A stretch of 48,266 nt of DNA, from the IMG/VR virus record IMGVR_UViG_3300050138_000304, positions 1-48,266 of that record; one strand, given 5' to 3'. Below, piece after piece: positions 9,260 to 17,151 of the stretch (position 1 is the first letter of the stretch; each line of letters starts with the position of its first letter). The notes below the pieces were generated by a model. That model made no database searches and was not told the origin of the DNA. It worked only from the letters and a program-made list of their open reading frames with translations. Made by a program: the position numbers and the translations under genes. This DNA comes from a virus.

Positions 9260-10351
9260 TTACATGTCCTCGTATAAGCCGTCGAACAGCCCTTCGACTA
9301 CTTCTTCTTCTTGCTCTTGCCGGGGCGTGAGGGCGGTCAAGAGGGATTGCTTGTCGGTGCTGTAGATGGCAAGCCATGCCGGGTCGGGCATGCGATCCTC
9401 ACGCTGTTTGGCGAAGGCCCACGCCACACACCACGCAATCAGGGCGTTGTCGCTTTCGCCCGGGATGGGGTTAAGACTCGTTTCGACCAGCGTTGCGAGG
9501 GTATGCACATAGACCAGACGAATCGGGATGCTTGCAGAGACGGGTGGAGCACCTACGATGGATGGTGCGCCTACGGGCGACCCCGCATTCAACAGGTCAT
9601 AGTAGACGGTAAGTGCCTGCTGCGAGTTCAACAAACTTTGCGACCGCGCCATCTGGAACGCCTGCGAATGAAACTGCTTCGGTTTGAAGTAGGTCCATGA
9701 CGAAGATGCTACTGCTGTGGGGTCACCCAGCGCATGCGGCTCAATCATCAGGATGCGGAAACAGTCGGTCGGCACGCCCGTGAACGATGTCGTCGTGCCG
9801 GAGACGCCTACCGGATAGACGCATGACTGGTCATCCAGAATGGTGGTGAAGTGCCCCTGATGCAAGTCGATGATCGATCGCCACAGGTCCTTGGCGCCCA
9901 GGATCAGGATGTCGAGCAATTCCTGCTCCGTCCAAAATGGGCTCAGCAATCCAGACGTATTAATAGCTGGCGCAGTCGCACTATTGCCCGCCAGACCCGT
10001 ATCATCAAATGTCGTCGCTGCCGTTGTCGAACCAATTTTGCCAAGAGATGTGGGCGCGGTTCCATTGGTAGCCACCCGGTAGATGTCGTAGCCCGTTGCC
10101 GCGGGCACGGCGGTCCATGTGAGGCGGTTGAAGTTGACGCCGGTCAAGGTGGCGGCGCCCGTGGCGATGGTCGTGGTCTGACTCACATCAGACGAGCCCG
10201 CTGTATTGGTCGCGACGATCGCATACCCGATGACGGAGGTGCCAGGCGTCCCCTGCGGCGACACCAGTGGCGATCCCGGTGTCGTCAGCGCGTACGGTTC
10301 CAGTAAACGTGTACGCGCCAATTGCCGCAGTGTGAGGAGTTGCGTCGCCAT
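9260..10351 (-). CDS. Head-tail connector/adaptor-like protein with fibronectin III-like insertion (363 aa)
   Basis: The first 20 residues (MATQLLTLRQLARTRLLEPY) form a helix. Residues about 28-125 have the pattern of a fibronectin type III domain (YAIVATNTAGSSDVSQ, LTWTAVPAATGYDIYRV). The helical part then resumes (FWTEQELLDILILGAKDLW) and ends in the helix 'ALIAWCVAWAFAKQREDRM' and an acidic tail. A helical connector interrupted by an Ig-like domain fits a P22 gp4- or T7 gp11-like adaptor carrying a surface-exposed insertion. Position between head and tail genes agrees. The adaptor assignment is inference; the Fn3-like domain is fairly clear. Confidence 0.65.
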   Translation of the reverse strand: MATQLLTLRQLARTRLLEPYALTTPGSPLVSPQGTPGTSVIGYAIVATNTAGSSDVSQTTTIATGAATLTGVNFNRLTWTAVPAATGYDIYRVATNGTAPTSLGKIGSTTAATTFDDTGLAGNSATAPAINTSGLLSPFWTEQELLDILILGAKDLWRSIIDLHQGHFTTILDDQSCVYPVGVSGTTTSFTGVPTDCFRILMIEPHALGDPTAVASSSWTYFKPKQFHSQAFQMARSQSLLNSQQALTVYYDLLNAGSPVGAPSIVGAPPVSASIPIRLVYVHTLATLVETSLNPIPGESDNALIAWCVAWAFAKQREDRMPDPAWLAIYSTDKQSLLTALTPRQEQEEEVVEGLFDGLYEDM

Positions 10352-10355
10352 CTAC

Positions 10356-10571
10356 CTAGTTACCTCGGGCAGCGAGGAGCGCGGTGTGAACGCCCATCGT
10401 TTCCACAATGCGACGGGCATCTGTTTCAGGAATGACCAGCGCCGTGGGCCCAAAGAAGACCCTGGATTGGCCGTCCCCCGGCGCTAACGGTGATGGGATC
10501 ATTACCAAAGTAATCTGGTCCGTGTTGACGAAGACGGTATTGTGCGCCGCGTCATGAATCTCGATGAGCAT
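10356..10571 (-). CDS. Hypothetical small protein (71 aa)
   Basis: Starts at ATG 10571 with an AGACTGGAGGGTCT ribosome site upstream. The sequence begins MLIEIHDAAHNTVFVNTDQI and looks like a small beta-strand module followed by a C-terminal helix (ARRIVETMGVHTALLAARG). No family is recognised. It lies four bases upstream of the connector gene, in the minor head/tail protein block. Confidence 0.65.
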   Translation of the reverse strand: MLIEIHDAAHNTVFVNTDQITLVMIPSPLAPGDGQSRVFFGPTALVIPETDARRIVETMGVHTALLAARGN

Positions 10572-10594
10572 AGACCCTCCAGTCTAGAGTGTGG

Positions 10595-10999
10595 TTACGG
10601 AATGAAGTTCTGCACAACCGTCGGATCAAGACGCTGGTAGGCATCCCACGTGATATCGCCCACGGCACCCAGTCCACTCGGGACGAACACCAAACTCGCG
10701 CCTTTGGTCAAATTGAACCCAACCGGCCCAAAGTCATACTCCGCGCCCGCGGGGTCCGGTGTTGGCGCCACAGACGCTGGAATCAAGCCCGTGACGAGTA
10801 CGCCCGCTGAGTCCTGAATACTCCACGTAACCCCCGCCGATGCGGAGGACACGTGAATGTGGAGACGCTGGACGTACACGGTATTCTGACCCTTGAACTT
10901 CGCCGTCGCCAGAGTCGTCTGACCCGTAAACGCGGTTACGGCCAAACTGCCGCTGTCACTGCCGTACTGCTGCCGGTATTTGTAGTAGCCGTCAGACAT
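10595..10999 (-). CDS. Virion structural protein, beta-rich (134 aa)
   Basis: Begins MSDGYYKYRQQYGSDSGSLA and continues as alternating hydrophobic/polar strands (TVYVQRLHIHVSSASAGVTW) with a Gly/Pro-rich loop and an aromatic C-terminal segment. It resembles small phage decoration or fibre-base proteins in composition, but no named family can be assigned. It is separated by three bases from the upstream paralogous pair and lies in the same operon. Confidence 0.65.
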   Translation of the reverse strand: MSDGYYKYRQQYGSDSGSLAVTAFTGQTTLATAKFKGQNTVYVQRLHIHVSSASAGVTWSIQDSAGVLVTGLIPASVAPTPDPAGAEYDFGPVGFNLTKGASLVFVPSGLGAVGDITWDAYQRLDPTVVQNFIP

Positions 11000-11002
11000 G
11001 AC

Positions 11003-11662
11003 TCACTTCTCCACATAGCCGAATTCGTATTCGTAGGTGGCACCCGTGGAGAACGTCGCACCCCACGCATGAATGGACAGCATCGTGTTGGGCGGCAGAG
11101 CGATCGGCGCCATTGCATAGTAGACGTGGGCGCGCAACGTACCATCTGTGGGCAGACTGGACGGGTCACAGAGTTCGCCTGATCCAAATGACCACTGATA
11201 GACATCCCCGACCACACCAATCACGGTGGGTCGGAACGGCCGATGACCAACGATGCGACGATTCGATGTCGCCGCCGTCAGCGTCACTGCCCCCGCACTG
11301 ACCTGTGCCAGTGAGGTATTCGAACTGGCCTGATTGACGTTCACCGGCGTAAGGGCATTACCCGCAACGAACGCGGAAAACCGATTGCCCTGGTCAATCG
11401 CCAACGTAAATTGCTGCATGGCATTGCCAACCGGCAGCACCGTCATCGTCATCCGCAAATACTGCGGGTAGATCGTCGCAGACCCGCCGCCGTTGTAGAT
11501 GGAGAAACAGGCTTTGGTCTCCACCAGTGTCGTGGAAACGGCATGCCCAATGAGTCCGGTGCCCGGCACTGTGGACGCCGTGTAATACGCCCCCTGATCC
11601 GCCGCGATCGTATCGCGAGCGGTCAGGACGGTAACGGGGAAATTCGCGCTTGTTAGACTCAT
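11003..11662 (-). CDS. Virion structural protein, paralogue 2 of a tandem pair (219 aa)
   Basis: Homologous along its length to the next gene upstream (226 aa). Both begin MSL, share an RDT-(I/A)-A-D segment near residue 16, a TPGTG/VPGTGLI turn, IYPxYLR, an (I/M)DQGN segment, SN(R/K)RI(V/T)G, GDVYQ(W/F)(S/N)FGS, and end identically in EFGYVEK. The beta-rich pattern suggests a capsid decoration or fibre protein. Divergence is considerable, so the duplication is old or the copies are specialised. There is a two-base gap between the paralogues. Confidence 0.75.
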   Translation of the reverse strand: MSLTSANFPVTVLTARDTIAADQGAYYTASTVPGTGLIGHAVSTTLVETKACFSIYNGGGSATIYPQYLRMTMTVLPVGNAMQQFTLAIDQGNRFSAFVAGNALTPVNVNQASSNTSLAQVSAGAVTLTAATSNRRIVGHRPFRPTVIGVVGDVYQWSFGSGELCDPSSLPTDGTLRAHVYYAMAPIALPPNTMLSIHAWGATFSTGATYEYEFGYVEK

Positions 11663-11664
11663 GA

Positions 11665-12345
11665 TTACTTCTCCACGTAACCGAATTCAACTTCGAACGC
11701 GGGAGCCGTCGTCTGACCCGTCGCCCACTGCATCACCCGCCACGACTGATTCGGGCCAATGATGACCGGCGCAAAGTTGTAGGTGACGTTGCAAATGGCC
11801 GTGCCGGTCTCGACCAGTGACATCGGGTCCATCTGTTCCGTGGACCCAAAGTTGAACTGGTAGACGTCGCCCACGACGTTGATCACGCCGCCATTGCGAA
11901 ACGACTGGTTGCCGGTAATGCGCTTGTTGCTCGTGGACGCCGAGCACACAATCGCCGTGCCCAGATTGATCTGCGCCTGGGAGTTGTTCGGACTCCCCAT
12001 ATTGACGTTGACGCCCGACAACTGCTTCGTTGCAGGCGTCGTGACGGGATTACCCTGGTCCATCTCCATCGTGAAACGCATCACCGTCGCCACCGCCTGT
12101 GCCGCAGTGCAGGTGAGTCGTAGATAGAGCGGATAGATGTTGACCGGGTTCAGCACCGTGCTGCCGTTGTACACCACCATGTACGGAGCGACTTCGGCCT
12201 GCGCGAGCGTTGTTTCGTTCGTGACCGTGTTGGCGATGCCTGTGCCGGGCGTGGTCAGGGCGACAAAGTAGTTGCCCGAATCAGCCAGCGCCGTATCGCG
12301 ATTGAGGACCGGCGCGACGACCGGATTGGTTCCTGCAAGTGACAT
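11665..12345 (-). CDS. Virion structural protein, paralogue 1 of a tandem pair (226 aa)
   Basis: Aligns with the 219-aa neighbour over the full length, including the shared C-terminus EFGYVEK and the central GDVYQFNFGS. The fold is predicted all-beta from the Thr/Val/Asn alternation. It is preceded by an AAAGGATACGATC ribosome site ahead of ATG 12345. The position behind the capsid and small head genes suggests a head decoration or head-fibre protein. No catalytic motif is seen. Confidence 0.75.
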   Translation of the reverse strand: MSLAGTNPVVAPVLNRDTALADSGNYFVALTTPGTGIANTVTNETTLAQAEVAPYMVVYNGSTVLNPVNIYPLYLRLTCTAAQAVATVMRFTMEMDQGNPVTTPATKQLSGVNVNMGSPNNSQAQINLGTAIVCSASTSNKRITGNQSFRNGGVINVVGDVYQFNFGSTEQMDPMSLVETGTAICNVTYNFAPVIIGPNQSWRVMQWATGQTTAPAFEVEFGYVEK

Positions 12346-12375
12346 GATCGTATCCTTTGAAAAAGTGCCTGTGCC

Positions 12376-12969
12376 TTACAGGATGATAACGGCGCCGATG
12401 AGCGGAAAGACGGTGAAGGACAACTGGAGTGTCGTGGGCGTCATGTTCGATGTCGGCGTGACGTTGAACGTGGCGAGTCCGCCTGAGCTATCCGTTGCCG
12501 TGGCCGACCACGTGAGGGTGCCCGTGCTCACTGCTTTCGCCTCTTCTGCGGAGACGTACGTATGCGTCAGCGTCAGGGAGCCCCCTTTGTTGACCACGGA
12601 ATACGTGGTGTGGAAGGTATCAACCTGGATATCCGACGCGTTGATGAAGATCGCGGACCAGAAGACGATGCCCGCACAGCCACTGAGCGCCGGGACCTGC
12701 GTGGTGAAGGCGGCATACGCCGCGCCGCTCACCAGTGTCTTGGTGCCCGTAACAGGCTGCACTTTGACGATGCCATCAGCACCCGCAATCGTTTTTCCGG
12801 AAAGGGCCTGCGCCGTATTGGTGTCAACGAGGGTGGTTTCCGTGGAACCGGAACCGGCACCATTGATGATCGCCAGTCCCGACGTTGCGTCAATGCGAAT
12901 CGGGGCCGACGTTGCCGTGGCAAAGCCGCGCTGGGCGGCGCCGCGGTAGAGCGAACGAATACCTGACAT
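12376..12969 (-). CDS. Virion structural protein (197 aa)
   Basis: The start is placed at ATG 12969 (MSGIRSLYRGAAQRGFATA) because an AAGGAGCATAGT ribosome site lies directly before it; an upstream in-frame ATG lacks one. The N-terminal 35 residues are basic and flexible. The rest is beta-rich with a hydrophobic C-terminus (FTVFPLIGAVIIL). No family is recognised. It is probably a minor capsid or decoration protein judged by location. Confidence 0.65.
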   Translation of the reverse strand: MSGIRSLYRGAAQRGFATATSAPIRIDATSGLAIINGAGSGSTETTLVDTNTAQALSGKTIAGADGIVKVQPVTGTKTLVSGAAYAAFTTQVPALSGCAGIVFWSAIFINASDIQVDTFHTTYSVVNKGGSLTLTHTYVSAEEAKAVSTGTLTWSATATDSSGGLATFNVTPTSNMTPTTLQLSFTVFPLIGAVIIL

Positions 12970-13065
12970 ACTATGCTCCTTGGCTGGACTGGGGGAGATG
13001 CGTCCCCCACCCATGTGGCCTATAGAGTCGAACCTATCCGCGCATCCAGAACAACAGCCCCGAGG

Positions 13066-13200
13066 CTATCGAGCGAGTCGAAGAATCAGCAATACGACGA
13101 CGACGATCAGCAGCAGGTGAATCGTGGCACCGCCCACCGGCACCACAACCGCCCCCAGCAACCACAACACGAGCAACACCACGATGAGTGTTTCAAGCAT
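13066..13200 (-). CDS. Small membrane protein, lmo0937/DUF5670-like (44 aa)
   Basis: The protein has two hydrophobic segments, MLETLIVVLLVLWLLGAVV and IHLLLIVVVVLLILRL, separated by a short Gly turn. Spacing and residues (LLVLWLLG, then a Gly-Gly turn, IH-LL) match the lmo0937/DUF5670 family of roughly 45-aa bacterial membrane proteins of unknown function. It starts inside the TAATG stop/start overlap of the 166-aa gene upstream. A membrane protein of host-like family embedded in a capsid operon is unusual; a holin-like or virion-membrane role is only speculative. Confidence 0.7.
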   Translation of the reverse strand: MLETLIVVLLVLWLLGAVVVPVGGATIHLLLIVVVVLLILRLAR

Positions 13201-13700
13201 TAGGCGCCGATGATGATGAAGCCGTAGATGGCGTTGGCGAGCAGGTTCAATGTGGAACCCGTGCGCGTGGTATCCTGCGTCCACGTCAAACCCGAGGACA
13301 GAGCCCGGCCATCCGGGTAAATGACAAACTGATCACCCGCGACCGTCGCAGCGAGTGCGCCATCCTGCGTGCCGTCCGTGGTCGCAGTCGTCGCGTTGTT
13401 CGTCCACTTCAGAATCGTCTCGGTTGCGCCCACCTTCTGCGCGTAGATGGCGTAGAGGGTGCAGGCCGCGTTCGCCGCCACCTGATTGGCTGTGTTGCCG
13501 GAGTCGCTGGCCGTCGCCGTGCCGTCAATCGCAATCAACTGCAAATTAGCGTTACGCTTGTCGGTCGCCAGATACATCTTCAGATCAAGGAAGGCATTCT
13601 GCGTCGCCGGGGACGCGCCCTTACTCGCCGTATTGATCGCGGAGAGCGTGTTCTTAACCTTCTGCCATACGAGATTGCTTGACTGGAGTGAAAGTGCCAT
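13200..13700 (-). CDS. Virion structural protein (166 aa)
   Basis: Begins MALSLQSSNLVWQKVKNTLS. The mostly Ala/Thr/Asn-rich beta sequence has a hydrophobic end (ANAIYGFIIIGA). No recognised domain or cysteines. A start at ATG 13700 fits with an AGGATAGAACA ribosome site. Its stop overlaps the start of the small membrane protein, so the two are probably translationally coupled. Confidence 0.65.
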   Translation of the reverse strand: MALSLQSSNLVWQKVKNTLSAINTASKGASPATQNAFLDLKMYLATDKRNANLQLIAIDGTATASDSGNTANQVAANAACTLYAIYAQKVGATETILKWTNNATTATTDGTQDGALAATVAGDQFVIYPDGRALSSGLTWTQDTTRTGSTLNLLANAIYGFIIIGA

Positions 13701-13737
13701 TGTTCTATCCTCGCCAGCCCGTCGCTCAGATGTCGCG

Positions 13738-14304
13738 CTACGTTAACGTGACAAGCCCGGATCGAGCCGTACTACTAGAGGAGCCTGCTGTGGGCACATG
13801 GCGCTCCGAACCCATGCCAGGACTAGAAACCCGCTGTCCTGTACGTCTGGTGTAACTGGCCCACGCATCCCCCGAGCGTGCCCACATGTCGTTGCGAACC
13901 GCTTGCTTGTTCGCCTGTTTTTCTGATGCTTCTTCAGCGTCTCTGGCATCGGCCATCTTCTCGCCGCCGCCATGCGCCCAGATATCCCGTCGCTGCAAGG
14001 AGGCGATGATGTTGTCAATCGACCAACTCGCCATTGAGTAGCGATAGATCATCGTGACAGGTACCAATCCATGCGCAAGGCAAAAGCGTGTATCCGGCTG
14101 CGTAATCGTCTCGGATAGCGCCTGATCCATCGCGCTTGCGACGCGTCGCTTCCGCGCCAGCACATACGCATACGGCACATGCCGGGACGGAAACACCACC
14201 AGTTCGGCATCAAAGTCATACAGCCGTTGGAGCCAGAAGGCGGGCGGGCACGCCATCTTTGCGTCGTGGTCGAGATAGTTCTTTCCGACCCACGGATTCG
14301 CCAC
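13738..14304 (-). CDS. Hypothetical head-region protein (188 aa)
   Basis: Starts with GTG 14304, overlapping the TAG of the previous gene by one base. The N-terminal half has aromatic and charged residues (PPAFWLQRLYDFDAELVVFP). The C-terminal half is a charged helix (DARDAEEASEKQANKQAVRN) followed by a Ser/Thr tail. No family is recognised. Similar arrangements are seen in minor capsid or portal-vertex proteins, but that is not supported by a motif here. Confidence 0.6.
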   Translation of the reverse strand: MANPWVGKNYLDHDAKMACPPAFWLQRLYDFDAELVVFPSRHVPYAYVLARKRRVASAMDQALSETITQPDTRFCLAHGLVPVTMIYRYSMASWSIDNIIASLQRRDIWAHGGGEKMADARDAEEASEKQANKQAVRNDMWARSGDAWASYTRRTGQRVSSPGMGSERHVPTAGSSSSTARSGLVTLT

Positions 14305-14723
14305 TACTGGGTGTCCGCTTCCATGTTCATGTTGGCAGTGCCGCGGCCCCGGACGCCGCCATCGAAGGCAGACTTGGCCTGCACGCCACCCTTCTTGCCC
14401 TTGACGACGATGTGCTCGCCCGGCTTGACCGTATCCTCGGTGAGCGTCTTCCAGTCCATGCGGCAGGCCGCATCACAGTGTGCGTCCCACTCGTCCTTCG
14501 TCAATGCCTTGCAGTCATCCGGGGTGCCCTTGACGCCCAACAGATACCGCGCACCCGAGAGACTCGGGTTGTTCGGGTCCGCACTGCCCATGATCGGGTT
14601 CTGGTTCTTGGCGTACCCCACCGCGACCTTGGGTAGCGCCGACTCGCCCGGCGGCAACACCGTATCCTGTCCGTCGAAGCGTACGTTCAGCGGAATCGGG
14701 GTACGATTGACGACGGTCACCAT
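14304..14723 (-). CDS. Hypothetical head-region protein (139 aa)
   Basis: Begins MVTVVNRTPIPLNVRFDGQD, an N-terminal beta module, then a Cys-containing helical stretch (DEWDAHCDAACRMDWKTL) and a glycine-rich basic tail. It is the first full-size gene after the capsid gene. N-terminal 'VVNRTxxPLNVxFDGQ' patterns occur in small phage head proteins placed after the major capsid gene, but I cannot name the family with confidence. Confidence 0.65.
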   Translation of the reverse strand: MVTVVNRTPIPLNVRFDGQDTVLPPGESALPKVAVGYAKNQNPIMGSADPNNPSLSGARYLLGVKGTPDDCKALTKDEWDAHCDAACRMDWKTLTEDTVKPGEHIVVKGKKGGVQAKSAFDGGVRGRGTANMNMEADTQ

Positions 14724-14772
14724 TTCCTGAAAAATACCGATATAGCTACCCTCTCCCTCTTCTAACGTCTAG

Positions 14773-14838
14773 TTAACGAGTGACGACTTTCCTCAGCGCA
14801 CTGATAATCCCGTTCTTGTCTTCAACGTAATCAGTCAT
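14773..14838 (-). CDS. Tiny leader-type ORF (21 aa)
   Basis: ATG 14838 is preceded by a near-perfect AGGAGGGG ribosome site and encodes MTDYVEDKNGIISALRKVVTR, ending TAA at 14773. The start codon and ribosome site lie inside a 30-base dyad. It could be a genuine micro-protein, or a leader peptide whose translation controls the downstream head genes. The strong ribosome site is the main evidence. Confidence 0.4.
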   Translation of the reverse strand: MTDYVEDKNGIISALRKVVTR

Positions 14839-14867
14839 GCTATACCCCTCCTAAGAGAGGTATAGCA
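14838..14867 (-). promoter_or_regulatory. 30-base dyad that would sequester a ribosome-binding site
   Basis: TGCTATACC and GGTATAGCA form a perfect 9-bp inverted repeat. The inner bases extend the pairing to about 13 bp with only a small loop. As minus-strand RNA, the AGGAGGGG ribosome site of the 21-aa ORF is buried in the stem and the AUG abuts it. No U-tract follows, so it is not a terminator. It may be an RNA switch, an RNA processing site or a DNA operator. Confidence 0.5.
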
Positions 14868-14917
14868 CAACTGATATTCGCTAAATCACAAGAAAACCTC
14901 GTAAACCACTGTAAACA

Positions 14918-14934
14918 AAGGACTAAAGGTCCTT
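14918..14934 (-). terminator. Possible weak terminator/attenuator after the capsid gene
   Basis: The AAGGAC/GTCCTT stem with a five-base loop overlaps the capsid stop codon and is followed on the minus strand by TTTGTTTAC. The stem is short, so at most partial termination is expected. That would help capsid mRNA accumulate above the downstream genes. Confidence 0.35.
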
Positions 14935-16266
14935 GACCACTACGAGCGTTTGCCCCGTCACGCCATCCCAACGAGCGTTGAGCCCGGGGTTCTTGCAGAA
15001 GTACTGCTTTCTTACAAAGTAGGTCGCCTCATACGCATGACGCGCACCCGAGCCCGAGCCGTCACGAATCCACACGAGGCCATCCCGATCCATGAACTTG
15101 CCCGGCTCACTGATGTACCGCTTGAAGCCGGACTTCTTCGTATCGAGGAAGTAGACCTGCGCGAGGCCCAGCGTGCGAATGGCCTTGATCGCCACTTCAC
15201 CGATGGTGAGGTCGCCCTGGGTAAACGCCTTGGTGCCGCCGTCCGGCGACTTCAGGTCGTTGCCCATGTAGCGACGGTCGGCGTCGAGCAGCTTGATGTA
15301 TTCGCGACGCACCGACTGGTGCATCAGGATGACATTGATGATGCCGCCCAATTTCTCATACACGACGTCCGCGGTGCGCTGCGCCACATCAAGCGACAGA
15401 GCGCCCACGCTGGACACGACGTACGACTGGAGCGACGGGACGAGGCTTCGGCTGATGCCGAAGTAGTTGTCGCGGTTGGTGCCGTCATCGACCAGCGCCG
15501 GGAGGCCCCAGAACGCCTTTTCGAAGGCCGTATCCTGGATGTCCGTCACGCTGGTGGACGCTGCCTGGACCACGTAATCGTTCGCCACCCACGACGGGTC
15601 CGCGGTGAACGTCACGCTCGTGCCATCGCTGGCCGTCGAAAGGGCCGTGGACGCCGTGGCGCGAATCGCGCCCGAGGCGGGGTTGATCGCGGCGAGCGCC
15701 ATGCCGACGTCGATGAACCGATTACCGAACGAGGAGCCGGAGATGTTGCCCGGGCTCTTGAGGGTGCAGACCGCGGCATCGGCGTTCACGACCGCCAGCA
15801 CGCCACGTCCGTCCATGCCCAGGGCATGCTCTTCCCGGCGCGCAATGTCATCCACGAGACGCGTCTTTTCGTCCGTCATCCCATTACGAAAGGATGCTTC
15901 CGAACTGACCAGATCGGCCATCGCCTCTTCCGTCATACGGATACGGGCGATGAGTTTCTTCATGTCCACGCGCCCCTGCGCATGGGTCTGGTTGCCCGCG
16001 ACGGGATACGCCGAATCCTCACCCGCGAAGAACGGGGAGGTGTTGCGCCCGAAGTGATGGGTGAACTTGGTGCCGAGTCCGCCCTTCCAGTCCACCTGCT
16101 CGACCGGGAACTCTTCCTTGAGCTGGAACATGTTGTTCACGCCTTCGGAGACGCCCTGTTCGAAGGTGTCCTTGGAGAGGCCGGAGAGGGCCGTGGTATC
16201 GGCACCGACGAGGAGATAGCCCTCGCTGCCGTTCAGAATAGCGTCACGAAATGCATTGCGAATCAT
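14923..16266 (-). CDS. Major capsid protein (447 aa)
   Basis: The length and order (after the scaffold) match a HK97-fold major capsid protein. The N-terminal helix contains 'DTTALSGLSKDTFEQGVSEG'. The spine/P-domain region includes 'GGIINVILMHQSVRREYIKL'. The C-terminal beta strands contain 'LGLAQVYFLDTKKSGFKRYI' and 'HAYEATYFVRKQYFCKNPGL', typical of phage capsids. It starts at ATG 16266, 14 bases after the scaffold stop. A separate scaffold gene means no long N-terminal delta domain is needed. The assignment rests on order and motifs rather than a profile search. Confidence 0.88.
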   Translation of the reverse strand: MIRNAFRDAILNGSEGYLLVGADTTALSGLSKDTFEQGVSEGVNNMFQLKEEFPVEQVDWKGGLGTKFTHHFGRNTSPFFAGEDSAYPVAGNQTHAQGRVDMKKLIARIRMTEEAMADLVSSEASFRNGMTDEKTRLVDDIARREEHALGMDGRGVLAVVNADAAVCTLKSPGNISGSSFGNRFIDVGMALAAINPASGAIRATASTALSTASDGTSVTFTADPSWVANDYVVQAASTSVTDIQDTAFEKAFWGLPALVDDGTNRDNYFGISRSLVPSLQSYVVSSVGALSLDVAQRTADVVYEKLGGIINVILMHQSVRREYIKLLDADRRYMGNDLKSPDGGTKAFTQGDLTIGEVAIKAIRTLGLAQVYFLDTKKSGFKRYISEPGKFMDRDGLVWIRDGSGSGARHAYEATYFVRKQYFCKNPGLNARWDGVTGQTLVVVKDL

Positions 16267-16280
16267 CGCTGGTGTCCTTG

Positions 16281-17108
16281 TTATTCTCCGAAGGCGCCGC
16301 CGTGTTTGTGAAACGAATCGACGAGGGCGTCTCCGAATGATTTGTCGTTGGAGAAGTCCACCTTCTTACCGCCCGAGGTCACGACACTGCGGTCGCGGGA
16401 ACCCGGCACGTTTCGAAGACGGTCATTCTCAGTTCTCATTGTTAAGCGTCGCGCCGGTTCGAAAAAGTCCTCCATGAAGTCCTTGACGAATTCCCCCACC
16501 AACTTGGGGTCGCCCGCTTCATGCCGTACCAGGAATTCCGGGTTCGATTCCGCTTCCTGCACATACGCCCGCTTGATCCGGTTCTGCTGGCGTTCGGTGA
16601 GCGTGCCGCCCATTTCTTTGGCGACCGCATCCACCGTCGAGTCCAACATCCGGGTGCCGTGCGATTCCCAGCGCCGAGCGTTCTCGGCTTTGAGTTCCGC
16701 CGCCTGCGTCTTCAGTTCGCGGAGTTCCGCCAGTTCATCCTTGGAGAGACTGCCGAAGTCCGGCCCCATGACTGCCTGGAGACGGGCACGAATCGCTTCG
16801 TTGTCCGTTTCTTCGGCCGACCGGGGGTTGACGCCCGTGAGCGCCTGAATCCGCCGACGCTCTAGCGCGAGTTCGGCGTTGCGTTCGGTGACTTGTGTTT
16901 CGAATGCCTGACGTGACTTGCGTTCTTTTTGCAGATCCGCGAGCATGCCTGCGATACGGGGGTCCTCAGCCGGTCGAGCGCCCGCGGCTGGCGGGGTGGT
17001 ACGTTGGACCGTCGAATCCGACTGCTGCCGTGGTTCGGGGGCGACTTTCGTGTCCGCCGTAGAGGACACATCCCCGATCTGCTGATCTACGACCTGTTCG
17101 TCTGCCAT
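16281..17108 (-). CDS. Capsid scaffolding protein (275 aa)
   Basis: Acidic, low-complexity N-terminus, then a long charged coiled coil (about residues 50-160, e.g. LQKERKSRQAFETQ and LAELRELKTQAAELKAEN) and a helical C-terminal region ending HKHGGAFGE. It has no cysteines. This composition and its place between portal and capsid genes are characteristic of scaffolding proteins. The protein would direct procapsid assembly and then leave. The start follows CTAGGAGTAAGCC. A probable late promoter region with two dyads lies directly upstream. Confidence 0.85.
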   Translation of the reverse strand: MADEQVVDQQIGDVSSTADTKVAPEPRQQSDSTVQRTTPPAAGARPAEDPRIAGMLADLQKERKSRQAFETQVTERNAELALERRRIQALTGVNPRSAEETDNEAIRARLQAVMGPDFGSLSKDELAELRELKTQAAELKAENARRWESHGTRMLDSTVDAVAKEMGGTLTERQQNRIKRAYVQEAESNPEFLVRHEAGDPKLVGEFVKDFMEDFFEPARRLTMRTENDRLRNVPGSRDRSVVTSGGKKVDFSNDKSFGDALVDSFHKHGGAFGE

Positions 17109-17151
17109 TGGCTTACTCCTAGTTTTACCAGCGGAGCGCTGGAGCCTTCGG

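Noticed and set aside
14950-16311. A 453-codon open frame on the plus strand opposite the major capsid gene
   Set aside because: Arg/His/Ala-rich antisense of a GC-rich gene; no ribosome site and composition unlike a protein. The minus-strand capsid frame is far better supported. Other long plus-strand frames across 1-23 kb and 44-48 kb were rejected for the same reason.
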